Assembly (NCBI RefSeq): GCF_020283565.1
Contig: NC_060060.1
Span: forward strand, 40,238,001-40,302,000
Direction of reading: 5' to 3'
Origin: Trifolium pratense
Lineage: Eukaryota; Streptophyta; Magnoliopsida; Fabales; Fabaceae
DNA length: 64,000 bases
In this document: in pieces, positions 54,666 through 64,000 of the stretch
How the letters are laid out: each line of letters begins with the position of its first letter
How positions within the stretch are numbered: position 1 is the first letter of the stretch
Made by a program: the position numbers and the translations under genes
The notes under the pieces: generated by a model
What the model saw: only the letters and a program-made list of their open reading frames with translations
Database searches by the model: none
What the model was told of the DNA's origin: nothing

Positions 54666-55018
54666 TCTACTACAGACACATATATTATATATTATTAATA
54701 TTTATAAAATATCAGATGTGTGTCAATAAATTAATGTTGATGTCATGTAATAATAGTAGTATATATATTATCAATGTTCATAAAATATGAGACGAATATC
54801 AATAAATTAATCGCATACCATGATGTTTAGTTTTAACTATTTTAAATTAAAATGAAACTGATATTTTATTTATTTGAAAAAACTTAAGCATAGTTATAGT
54901 AATTTTAAATTAAACTAAAACCGGTAAATTATTTTTTGGAAAACCTAAGGATTCAAATTATTACATGTTGAACTCATTCACAATCACAAACTCAACCACC
55001 AAGTCATTTTAATATGGA
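54666..55018. other. AT-rich spacer, no gene seen
   Basis: Contains a short direct repeat (tataaaatatcagatg / cataaaatatgagacg near 54705 and 54779). No coding character. Confidence 0.4.
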
Positions 55019-55196
55019 TTTAATTGATATGCACCGACGGTGTAAAATAATTTTACACTGTCAACCAATACCAACCATGTTTTCCGCCACATCACCCCAC
55101 TTCACACCACTTTCTTGACATGACATGACAAAATGATGGTTATTTATTGAACGATGGTGTAAAAGTATTTTACACCGTCGGTGCATATCAATTAAA
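55019..55196. mobile_element. MITE with 'gcaccgacggtgtaaaat' arms
   Basis: The left end tttaattgatatgcaccgac and the right end gtcggtgcatatcaattaaa are exact inverses over about 30 bases. Each arm also has a small palindrome (gtgtaaaataattttacac on the left). 178 bp, non-coding. Confidence 0.8.
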
Positions 55197-55472
55197 CTCT
55201 TTTAATATTTGTATCAATTTTTTTTTTGTACATATATTTGCATCAAATTTAATCTTTGATTGTATTGTCTCTTTTTGATATTATATATAATTATTTTTTT
55301 ATGTGTTTCTTATGTTATGTTATTTTATTTATAATTTAAATAGATGACAATTTTTATTTTTGCATTTTTTTATTAAGGTTCATTTCTAATATTCAACCGG
55401 ACCTCAAAATAATCGGAACTGACCCGACAAATATGTTAATATAGTTATTTATATCTTACTCAAGACCAAAGC

Positions 55473-56099
55473 CAGAGGTGGGAATAAACCAGACCGACCT
55501 ACCGGGCCTTAAGGCCTAGCCTACATAGGCTCAGGTCAGACTAGCCTATTTCTTTAAATAGAGCAGGTCAAAACTTTTTTTATAAGTTTATTTATTTAAA
55601 TATGTCAGACTGCAGGCCATTAAAAAACCTTTTAGCCTATTAGGCCGACATATTTAAATTAATATTAATAATATTTTTACTATTATTATTTATATATTAA
55701 AATTTGTTCTTTGATTAAATTATAAATTTATTAACTTTTTCAGTAGTTTAAGTTTATTAATCGACATTAGTTTTTCACATATATAAATGTATTATTATAA
55801 ACTAGAATTGAAATATGATGAAATATACAGTCAAAGTCTCTAACATATCATGTTATATATCAAAAGAACATCGATTCATTAGTTCATAAGTATATTTATA
55901 AATAAATATAATTATTTATTTAAATATGTTCATGTGTGAAATAGACTTTTAAATAGGCTAACAGGCCACATTAGGCTTTCAAAAGGTCAGACTCAGGTCT
56001 AAAAGATAAGCCTATGATAGGCCACATGCCTTCAAATTTTTGACTGGTCAGACTCAGACTTGACAAATCCTAACTCGGCTTAGCCTATTCCCACCTCTA
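55473..56099. mobile_element. Non-autonomous hAT-type element, 627 bp
   Basis: Begins cagaggtgggaataaacc and ends ggcttagcctattcccacctcta. A perfect 8-bp target-site duplication, accaaagc, flanks it (55465-55472 and 56100-56107), as expected for hAT elements. The ends carry reiterated aggcct/taggc words. No transposase. Confidence 0.85.
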
Positions 56100-56256
56100 A
56101 CCAAAGCGAAGAGCATCTCCAATGGTGATACCGCTTTGGGTATCATAAATTACTAACAAGTGGTCCCTACAATGTTATGTAATATTTATGAAACTCATAC
56201 CTATTTTACTCCAATGATAATACCACTTTTTGAGTATAAACGGTAATGTTTTGACA

Positions 56257-56562
56257 TACTCCCTCCGTCCCAAATTATAAGGGAAAAATGTCCTTTTTTT
56301 TTTCCAAATTATAAGAGAAAAAATCATTTTCAAGATTGTTTTTTTTCTTATTTTCATAAAATTAAATGCAAATTGCATTTAATTTATTCTCTCTCTCATT
56401 TTCTCAATAAACAACAACCAATAAAAATTGTTTTTACATCTTCCTATGCAACTTATTCCAAGAAAAATTCACAAAAAACATACTTCAAATTCTCATGTTT
56501 TACTTTTTCTTAATAAGTGTGATTTTTTTATTTTCCCTTATAATTTGGGACGGAGGGAGTAT
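56257..56562. mobile_element. Stowaway/mariner-like MITE, copy B
   Basis: Starts tactccctccgtcccaaatt and ends aatttgggacggagggagta, bounded by TA. Its internal aaatgcaaattgcattt palindrome matches copy A at 8766-9066, in inverted order. The ends pair almost perfectly. Confidence 0.85.
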
Positions 56563-57520
56563 ATGGAAGCTATTAAATTAGATTTATATACCAAAAAATT
56601 AAAATAATAATAATAATATTAAATTGATGATACGGTACCTACCGGTATCATCAATTTTGATACCCTCTATATCATGTCATGAAACTCTAATAATAAAAAA
56701 GTTAGGTATTATATCATTAGTCTATGAAACTCTCTTCGATAATATCGAAGATGCTTTAAGAACTTTTTTCGTAAAGTTTGAATATTTTGATTTTGAAAGA
56801 CTTTAGGGTGCAAAAAATTCATTTTCTTGTTAACCCGAGTCTCTCAACTTATCTGATCTGCCTACTACTTTAAAAAATTCATGCACACAAATAAAAAAAG
56901 AGAGAAAAATAACACTTTTCTAGAAATTGATAACAATAATTTCCATATTGTCAAAACTCAAAACAAACAATTAAAAAAGAAAACGAAAGAAATTAAAAAA
57001 CAATAAAATAAGAATTTTTCCCCCTGGAATGGGATTGAAAATGCATGAATCTTTTTTGATTTGATCCTTTCTCTTCATAGTCCTTGGATCTTTACCCTGT
57101 TTTTCAATTCATCTATTTTTTCTCCATAATAACAACTTTTTTTAAAAAAATCTCGTTTTTTTGTTCTATGATTATTGAAGAGCTTCAAATTCTGTGGACA
57201 CAATTGGAAGGTAGAAAGATCTAATTTTGAGCCTAACCCTCAATCACCGGCTTCAAATTAAATTGTGGGTCGGTTTCAATTTCTTTTAAAAACCGCAAAA
57301 CAGTGAGATTCACTTCGTTGCAGTGTTGGTCTCTAAGGTATATGAATATCTCAATTTCATAGATTCACTAATTTTGCAATGCAGAGCTTATGAATGAGAA
57401 TGTTTTTGTTTTGTTTTGTTTTATGGTAGCAGATTAGGTTTGATTTTGATTGTTTTGAGGTTGTTGGAAAGTGTGTGAAGGTTATGGTGATGAAGCGGCA
57501 ATGACGTGTGTGACAGAGAA
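56563..57520. other. Spacer and leader of the O-fucosyltransferase-like gene
   Basis: AT-rich. gatgatacggtacctaccgg and the gaagatgcttt near 56745 may be the right end of a larger element that starts gagcatctccaatgg near 56111 and hosts MITE copy B; the pairing is weak. The right part is probable promoter and leader. Several ATGs precede the chosen start. Confidence 0.4.
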
Positions 57521-60500
57521 ATGGAGGTTAGATCAGAGGGTAATCAAGTTAGGTATTATGATAAGCTTCATGCTCCTGTGATTCCAAGGAGCCGTTTTCG
57601 TGTTTGGTTCATTCGAGTTTGTTCAAGCATTGTGTTGTGGACATGTTTGGTTCAGCTTGTGACTGTGAGTGAACTTTGGCATTTCAATTTCTTTTCTGGC
57701 TTTACAAGTCGTATATATAACACAACTCAACGTCCTCTTCAAGACGATGTTAGATCTGCTCCATTGCCTCCTACTTTACTTCCTCCAAGTTAGTTTTTTT
57801 CTCTACTCAATTATCTATCTCAATTGTGTTTCTGTATTAGCAAAGTTTTTACTTGCTTGAATGGTTTTGTGATGTGATTTTGGAAATGTGTAGTTTTGGT
57901 CTATGAATCTATGATGCAAACTCTCCATGTATGATTTAATGTATATACATTTTTTTTGCTTTCACCACCACTTTAATCTGGTTCGAGGGTCAGTTCTGGC
58001 ATCAAGTTAATGTATATACATTATATACACCGTCAATCAGTCATAATAGTCAGATCATTTAAAACGTTTGACTTCTACCATAATTACTTCTAAAGTCATA
58101 CATATGATTGATTGTCATTTGTTGACAATGTGAATTTTTGTTATATTGATGGTGTATCAAGATTAAACTCTAATAATATCTATATGATTAACCCAACATT
58201 TTGTGTTTTTATTAGATAGATGGTAATGAATGATCATGCTTAGCTGAAAGTTGGTGCAGAATGTATGTGTTGGTAAACTCTTCTGTAAAAGAATTTCATT
58301 TTTGGTGTGCTGCTTGTTATATAGTAGGTTTTTGGATTGTGTAAGGAATCAGTTAGGAACATGAATGTATGTTGGCGACTTATGATTTATGAATGTTAAT
58401 ATCAATTGGTTGCACATATTGACCATCATCCTTTATGGACTTCCAATCAGAGATTATTTGCTTTGTTCTGTTTTGCGCCCGTAAAAATTATAACCAAGTA
58501 CCAGGTCGGGATAGCTACATAGATCAGTTGATGCATTAGTTTCTAACCAAATGGTTTAGAGTGAAGTCTTTCACCTAATCTTTTTATTGTACATACCATA
58601 CCACTACAGTCTACCTCAATAAACTTAAATTTCTTTCCATTTAATTCACTTTTTCATTGAAGCCTCTGTCGACTGTCGATCTTCTTTGTGCGTAACGTAG
58701 CCTTCGGTCAAGTTTTGTGAAAAGGGCCCCATGTGGTTGCCCCGTCTTTTGATTTTCAAATTTCAATACTCCCTCCGGTCCTTTTTATAAGGAACAATTT
58801 GGAAAAAAAAATTGGTCCTTTTTATAAGAAACAATCATTAAATTTATTCTTACAATTCTATTTTTACCCTTATTAAATTGTATTCATTCCAAAGTTATGC
58901 ATTAATTAGAGTGATATATTCCCTAAGGATAAATTAATACACCAAGGTTAGTTTTGGAATAGATTGTAAAATTTTAGAATTTTTATTAAGAAAGATAAGG
59001 TTTCTTGGTATGTGTGTTTTTTCCAAATTGTTCCTTATAATAAGGACCGGAGGGAGTATTTTGTTTATGCATTTTTGTAAATATTAAAAGTCAGCTGAAA
59101 TCTTGCAGGAAATTATACTAGTAATGGTTTTCTAAGAGTGTCCTGCAATGGGGGCTTGAATCAAATGCGTGCAGCGGTTTGTACTTCCTATTCTTCGATT
59201 TCTTTATTCCTATTATATGATAAGCTTCAATGTTTAGCTAGCAGATTTGGCATTTCAGATTTGTGACATGGTGACAGTTGCTCGGCTTTTGAACCTCACA
59301 TTGGTTGTTCCAGAGCTTGATAAGAAATCCTTTTGGGCAGACCATAGGTATATCCTTTGTTTTGGAAACAAAAGTTATAGTCCTCTCTAATTTGGCTGCC
59401 TTGTCATTTTAAAGTTTCTTTTTGCAGTGGCTTCGAGGAAATATTTGATGTAAGACATTTCATTGATTCTTTACGAGATGAAGTTCGAATAGTGAAAAGA
59501 GTTCCCAAAAAGTTTAGTAGCAAAAATGGATACTCCACCCTGGAGATGCGTCCTGTTAGCTGGTCAAATGAAAAGTATTACTTGGAGCAGGTCTGCAGAA
59601 TATTTGTATCAATAATAAATTGCCGCTTTACTTTTGCATATTTTCATAATTGGAGGGCATATTATCAAAATATATCACCATTTCAATGGAGGCTTTCAAT
59701 TTATCAATTGAAATAAGAATCATATGAAGAAAAGTACCAGTTTATGTTATGAGAAGCTTCTAGTATTTTAGCTAATAAAATGGGTTGCTTCGTATATATA
59801 GAAACCCAAAGTTAATACCACACAAAGATTTTATCAAGTTTAGCGAAGTTAAAAAACATATTTTCCTATATTTCCGCCCTTCTCTTATTTTAAGTAGTAC
59901 ATATATTGAGTTTGACTATTGACTCCAACTGCAGATTCTGCCGCTTTTTTCCAAGCACAAGGTGGTACACTTCAACAAAACAGATGCACGCCTAGCAAAT
60001 AATGGTCTCCCAATTGATCTACAGAAGCTTAGGTGTCGTGTTAATTACCAGGCACTTAAATTCACTCCTCAAATTGAGAATCTGGGGCAAAAATTGGTTC
60101 AGATACTTCGCGAGAGGGGACCTTTTGTGGCATTGCATCTGAGATATGAGATGGACATGCTGGCTTTCTCAGGTTGTACTCTTGGTTGCACTAATGAAGA
60201 AGCCGAGGATCTCAAGCGGATGAGGTATATTATGTTTCCTGTTTTGCTATGCATTTATATATGTTTCTATATGTTTTTATTAGAGATAGTCCCTTGTATA
60301 ATTTGTGTTGCATGATTTGTTGAATTTGGTATATTTTGACAACTACAAATGAAGTACATTCACTTTATAAAAGATTAAGAATCTTGAATCAAAGGAATTT
60401 GTAATGATCTGACAAATGAGAGGTCTATCTAAGATAAAATGCTGATTTTGCTTGCATAATTCAGATATGCATTCCCTTCATGGAGAGAGAAGGAAATAGT

Positions 60501-61538
60501 GTCTGAAGAGAGGAGATCACAAGGTCTATGTCCTTTGACACCAGAGGAGGCATCCTTAGTTGTGCAAGCCTTTGGTTTTGACCGGGAGACACATATCTAT
60601 ATTGCAGCTGGTGAGATTTATGGCGGTGAACGTAGACTTGCGCAACTGAGAGCTGCATTTCCAAGAATTGTGAGTTCACCATTTATATCCTCCTCCCCCT
60701 TTTTGTTTATACTTTGGATATTCGATATTTGATATAATAAATACCACTGGATGATTCTAGCTTGTTCTTATATGCAAAAAATTTCATTCAATTTACAATT
60801 TGTATCACATATGTCCTAAAAAAATAATTTCATAAATTCTTTACAGTTATTTGTATTTTATCAGCACTTGGGTTGAAATTGTGGTTCTTCAAAACGGTTG
60901 GACCTGATATACATTATGTATTTTCTCATTGTAATTGTGGTTACTGCTCGTTTTATAAGATTCCGCTTTACTTTCCTTTAGGTTAAAAAAGAGGCATTGC
61001 TTGCCCTTGATGAGTTGCAGCAGTTCCAAAACCATTCATCACAGATGGCAGCTTTGGACTTCATGGTTTCAATAGCCAGTAACACCTTTATTCCTACCTA
61101 TGACGGGAACATGGCAAAACTTGTGGAAGGCCACCGCAGGTATCTATTTAGTTTACTCTTTGCTAGTTGCAATTTCATCTCATATAGAAGGTATTCTGGT
61201 TTTTAAAAAGAGCTGGCTTAAAATAATATAAAAAAATAAAACATTCTAATTAGTCCTCCTGCAGGGATTCTGGTTTTAAAAAAACCATCTTGTTGGACCG
61301 GAAAAAGCTTGTACAGTTGCTTGATATGCATCAAAACGGAACCCTTCCATGGAATAAGTTTGCAGATTCTGTGCGACAGGTTCATGAAAAGAGAATGGGA
61401 CAGCCAACTTATCGTAGGGTTATTGTAGACAAGCCAAAGGAGGAGGATTATTTCTATGCCAATCCTCATGAGTGCCTTTGTGAGGGAACAAAGTGTGATG
61501 ATTTGCTAGATCCTCATAACTCTAGTCAAGTAAGATGA
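57521..61538 (+). CDS. O-fucosyltransferase family protein (type II membrane)
   Basis: Eight exons: 57521-57788, 59109-59176, 59259-59347, 59428-59590, 59935-60224, 60465-60669, 60982-61139 and 61265-61538. Phases agree; 1,515 nt give 504 residues. The N-terminal cytosolic stretch is followed by a signal anchor at about residues 29-49 ([20 protein letters not shown]), fitting a Golgi type II enzyme. The catalytic region starts [20 protein letters not shown] and continues with [29 protein letters not shown] (the HLRYE.DM block of plant O-FucT proteins), [15 protein letters not shown] and [20 protein letters not shown]. Plant relatives are thought to transfer fucose or related sugars, but the substrate of this one cannot be told. 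The C-terminus is rich in Cys and acidic ([18 protein letters not shown]). The start was chosen as the ATG that opens MEVRSEGN. Intron 1 holds a MITE. Confidence 0.92.
58767..59058. mobile_element. MITE in intron 1 of the O-FucT-like gene
   Basis: Starts tactccctccggtccttttt and ends aataaggaccggagggagta, bounded by TA. The inner arms aaggaacaatttgg ... ccaaattgttcctt pair perfectly. 292 bp, non-coding, about 50 bases before exon 2. Confidence 0.85.
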
Positions 61539-62166
61539 GTACAAAATTGTTGAATGCAGAAAATATGCACCCTTAGCCCAACCATAAGTGTGAAAGAGCA
61601 ATCTGAAATTTGCTTATGTTCTGTTTAAGAATCCATATCATGGGGAATAAGTTCTTATTGTGGACATATGACACTGAATCTCTACACTTATAGATTTATG
61701 TATACATAATTTGTAGGAAATCACGGGAAAAAATAGAAAAAGGAAATATCTGTTTTATATTAAAGCTTGCAAAGACGTATCTTCAGTTTACCCTTTATTT
61801 TTTCCCCACAAAATTCATTGTAGTTGTATTATAGCAGTTTATGTCCCAATCCTGGATTCCAAGCATGAGTTCTAAATTTCATTTTCTATGTAATCACGAC
61901 TGTCAACTGCTTTATCAATTATCACCAGTACAGAAGTGTAATTTATAATTTCATTACATTAGATTTTCCTCTTTACAAGCTTGGGTTGTTATAACTGGGA
62001 CCGAGTCAAAAATGTGACCATCATCCTCTTTAAAGATTGATTGAATGCATGGCATGTGTTCATTGAAGAAGACTCCTTTTGTGATTTACCAAGTATGCAG
62101 TTTTTTCATTATTTTGAAATGCAGACAACGATGTGTCCTTAACAGGTGTAACTGCTTCTTGCAATA
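61539..62166. other. Tail-to-tail intergenic region
   Basis: The 3' ends of the O-FucT-like (+) and Rubisco methyltransferase (-) genes face each other over 628 bases. The sequence presumably holds both 3' UTRs and poly-A signals; overlap of transcripts is possible. No other feature seen. Confidence 0.5.
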
Positions 62167-63920
62167 TTAGAAGAATTTTCCAAGGTCGCCAAGGACATCA
62201 CCAGTTTCGCCGCAAAGTCCAAGATCCTTGAGCCTCCTTTCTTGATAATATTCCAACTGGTCTAGTTCCAATTCTTTCTGCTTGAAGATCTCATCAATTT
62301 GCTGCAGGACCATCTTTTCTCCTTCTCTGACTCCAACTGCTATTTCATGCCTGTAATCTAGATTTTCTTCTTTCAATTTGCGATCCTGCCATTTATATGT
62401 TTTGTTCAGCTATTTGTTGATCTCAATCAGCTTCAAAATTTTCACAATTTGAAGTCCATGTACTATTGTACGTTACTTTAAATATTTTACATATAAAAAG
62501 TTGTAAATTTTTGTGAAGAGATATATAGACACAGCCATATGAAATTTTAACATGAGACTCTTTAATATTTATTCTCATTACCTTCATGATGGAAGATATG
62601 GATATTAATAAAGTAAAGTGAATCCTTCGATGCGCATGAGTTCTAATCAAGGCTGAATGGACAGTCATACCTGTTCAATGGTTGTATGATAACCAGCAAG
62701 GGCAGATTTGCAGGCGTCTCGAACCGCTTTGCATAATAGCTCCTCATTGTCACGGCTCACTGGCAACTCAAGATGACCCCAGACGGCGTCTCTGAACAAC
62801 GATTCCAATAAGAAAGCATCGGTACCACCTAGCGCTACTAGTCTCAGATATGTAAGCATCCCTGGTGGAAGGGGGCGGTTGTAGAAGATATCAAAGTATG
62901 CTGTCTGAGCAAAACCATTGGACTCAGCAATGTCTAGTTTGTCATCAAAAAAAGGGTCTGACTCAGATATCTCCAGTGTCAGGGTGTATGCATTTCGATC
63001 TGCATTTGGTTCAATGAAACCGTAGTCCAAAGCCAATTCTGCATTGCTTTTGTTTAAATCATATTGGATATATACCTGCAGTAAAAATTGCTTCCATTGT
63101 TATGTGTAACTATATATTGTGATTGTAAGTTATGTTACCAAGTGCATGAAAGAGCTAGTTTGTGCCTCTATCTAAAACATGGATTGTGAAGCTCTACTTC
63201 AACTTTCCATCACTGATAGGTTTGGTTCAATATATTATGCTTCTTTTTCCTTCGATACACAAGTGGCTAGTTCATGTATAAACTTCTTAGATACAGTCAT
63301 GTTCCTATTGGCGAAAACTCCTCGGATGGACATAGATATATTCATTATTTTTTGATGTTGTGTATAAAAGACACATGAAAAGAAATATAAGAGGAGGTAA
63401 CAACAGTTCACCTGTTCTCCAGCTTTGACAGAAAGGGGGCTCCTTACGGAAAACAGGTAATCCCATGAGAAAAGACCAGCGGGTCCTTTAACTTCAGAAG
63501 CATGATCATCTGTAGTTACTCTGGCACTGTGGTTAATCTGATACAGAAATTGAATTTGGAAAACGTTAATTTTTCTCTTTTGTTGAAGGATGTTGACAGG
63601 AGAAGACGAAACCAGCAGAAATTATCCTCTCTTTGTTCTAAAGGTGCTGTAGTCAAGAGGATTACAGCTGCAGCATACAGAAAAAGGAGAAAATGAAAAG
63701 GTTCTTACCAAGTCTGCCAGTGGAATTATAACTAGATTTTCATTGCGAAGGCGAGAAAATGCTCTTGATCTGAGCATCCCAAATGCCCAGAAGAAGTCAT
63801 CCAGTGTTACAGGAGAAGGAAAAAGCCGCTTATTAGGGAGAATGATTTCTTTTTCCAGTTTAAGACATTCATTCTCCACATATTCTTTCACAGACAGGGT
63901 TGTGTTCAGAAGTTGAGTAC
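62167..63920 (-). CDS. RBCMT: Rubisco large-subunit lysine N-methyltransferase (SET), 3' part
   Basis: This chloroplast SET-domain enzyme methylates lysine 14 of the Rubisco large subunit in some plants and fructose-bisphosphate aldolase in most. Visible exons are 63920-63709, 63537-63412, 63075-62671 and 62385-62167; phases agree. The gene continues beyond the right edge, so the transit peptide and the first part of the SET domain are missing. The visible 319 residues include RAFSRLRNENLVIIPLADL, INHSARVTTDDH (the NHS motif of SET), GEQVYIQYDLNKSNAELALD with the conserved SET Tyr, DYGFIEPN, then the Rubisco-substrate-binding domain (ESNGFAQTAYFDIFYNRPLP, LVALGGTDAFLLESLFRD). It ends RRLKDLGLCGETGDVLGDLG. 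From memory this is very close to pea LSMT, which is the main hint to the plant group. An open frame on the + strand at 63502 is a shadow. Confidence 0.95.
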
Positions 63921-64000
63921 CTATTCAATTCAGTTCATTCAAAGTTCAGGGTGAAATGTAGAAATAGCAAATATAACAACTAGTAGTAACTACATAACCA
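63921..64000 (-). other. Intron of the Rubisco methyltransferase gene (partial)
   Basis: Upstream of the exon acceptor at 63921-63922 on the minus strand; continues past the window. Confidence 0.7.

Noticed and set aside
63502..63696. 64-codon + strand frame rich in Lys/Arg
   Set aside because: Antisense shadow over an exon and intron of the Rubisco methyltransferase gene.

Overview
The window is nuclear DNA of a flowering plant. It is AT-rich, its genes have many introns with GT-AG borders, and it carries MITEs, TRIMs, a LINE and LTR retroelements. The Rubisco large-subunit methyltransferase at the right end is, from memory of the family, very close to the pea enzyme, and several repeats look legume-like. 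I infer a papilionoid legume, probably of the Medicago/Trifolium/Pisum group; the species is not proven.

Layout, left to right. A DHHC palmitoyltransferase 3' end (+, 93-2804) is followed by a decayed retroelement (3530-5560) and an AT-rich MITE field (5600-9400). Next is a membrane-protein gene (-, 9425-14109) cut in two by an LTR retroelement (10052-13867) with apparently identical LTRs and a perfect 5-bp target-site duplication. A related intact gene follows (+, 16616-17710), then an AP2/ERF factor (-, 19836-20807), a ten-exon OSCA/CSC1-like HYP1-type channel gene (-, 23167-26978) and a repeat mosaic (27300-30270). Then come a small unrecognised membrane-protein gene (+, 30550-31622), GFAT (+, 32122-38451), a VIK-type ankyrin-kinase (+, 39996-46024) and a p24-delta cargo receptor (-, 47972-50506). 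A LINE remnant with a nested LTR element (51236-54665) and more MITEs lead to an O-fucosyltransferase-like gene (+, 57521-61538). This meets, tail to tail, the 3' part of the Rubisco LSMT gene (-, 62167-63920).

The exon models were assembled by hand from GT-AG borders and reading phase. For GFAT, VIK, HYP1-type OSCA, p24, O-FucT and the visible RBCMT exons, every junction keeps frame and the total matches or is close to the family length. The genes are ordinary housekeeping and signalling genes and do not form an operon-like system. Biosynthesis (GFAT: UDP-GlcNAc precursor), secretion and glycosylation (p24, O-FucT) and membrane functions (PAT, OSCA) are neighbours, but nothing in the sequence shows that they act together.

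I found no convincing new multi-gene system. The most interesting signals are the recent insertion that breaks the 9425-14109 gene, the duplicated hairpin modules in that element's non-coding interior, the nested LTR-in-LINE insertion, TRIMs in introns, a G-box-bearing palindromic repeat, and the small membrane gene with two candidate ATG8-binding motifs. No tRNA gene, rRNA or CRISPR array was seen.
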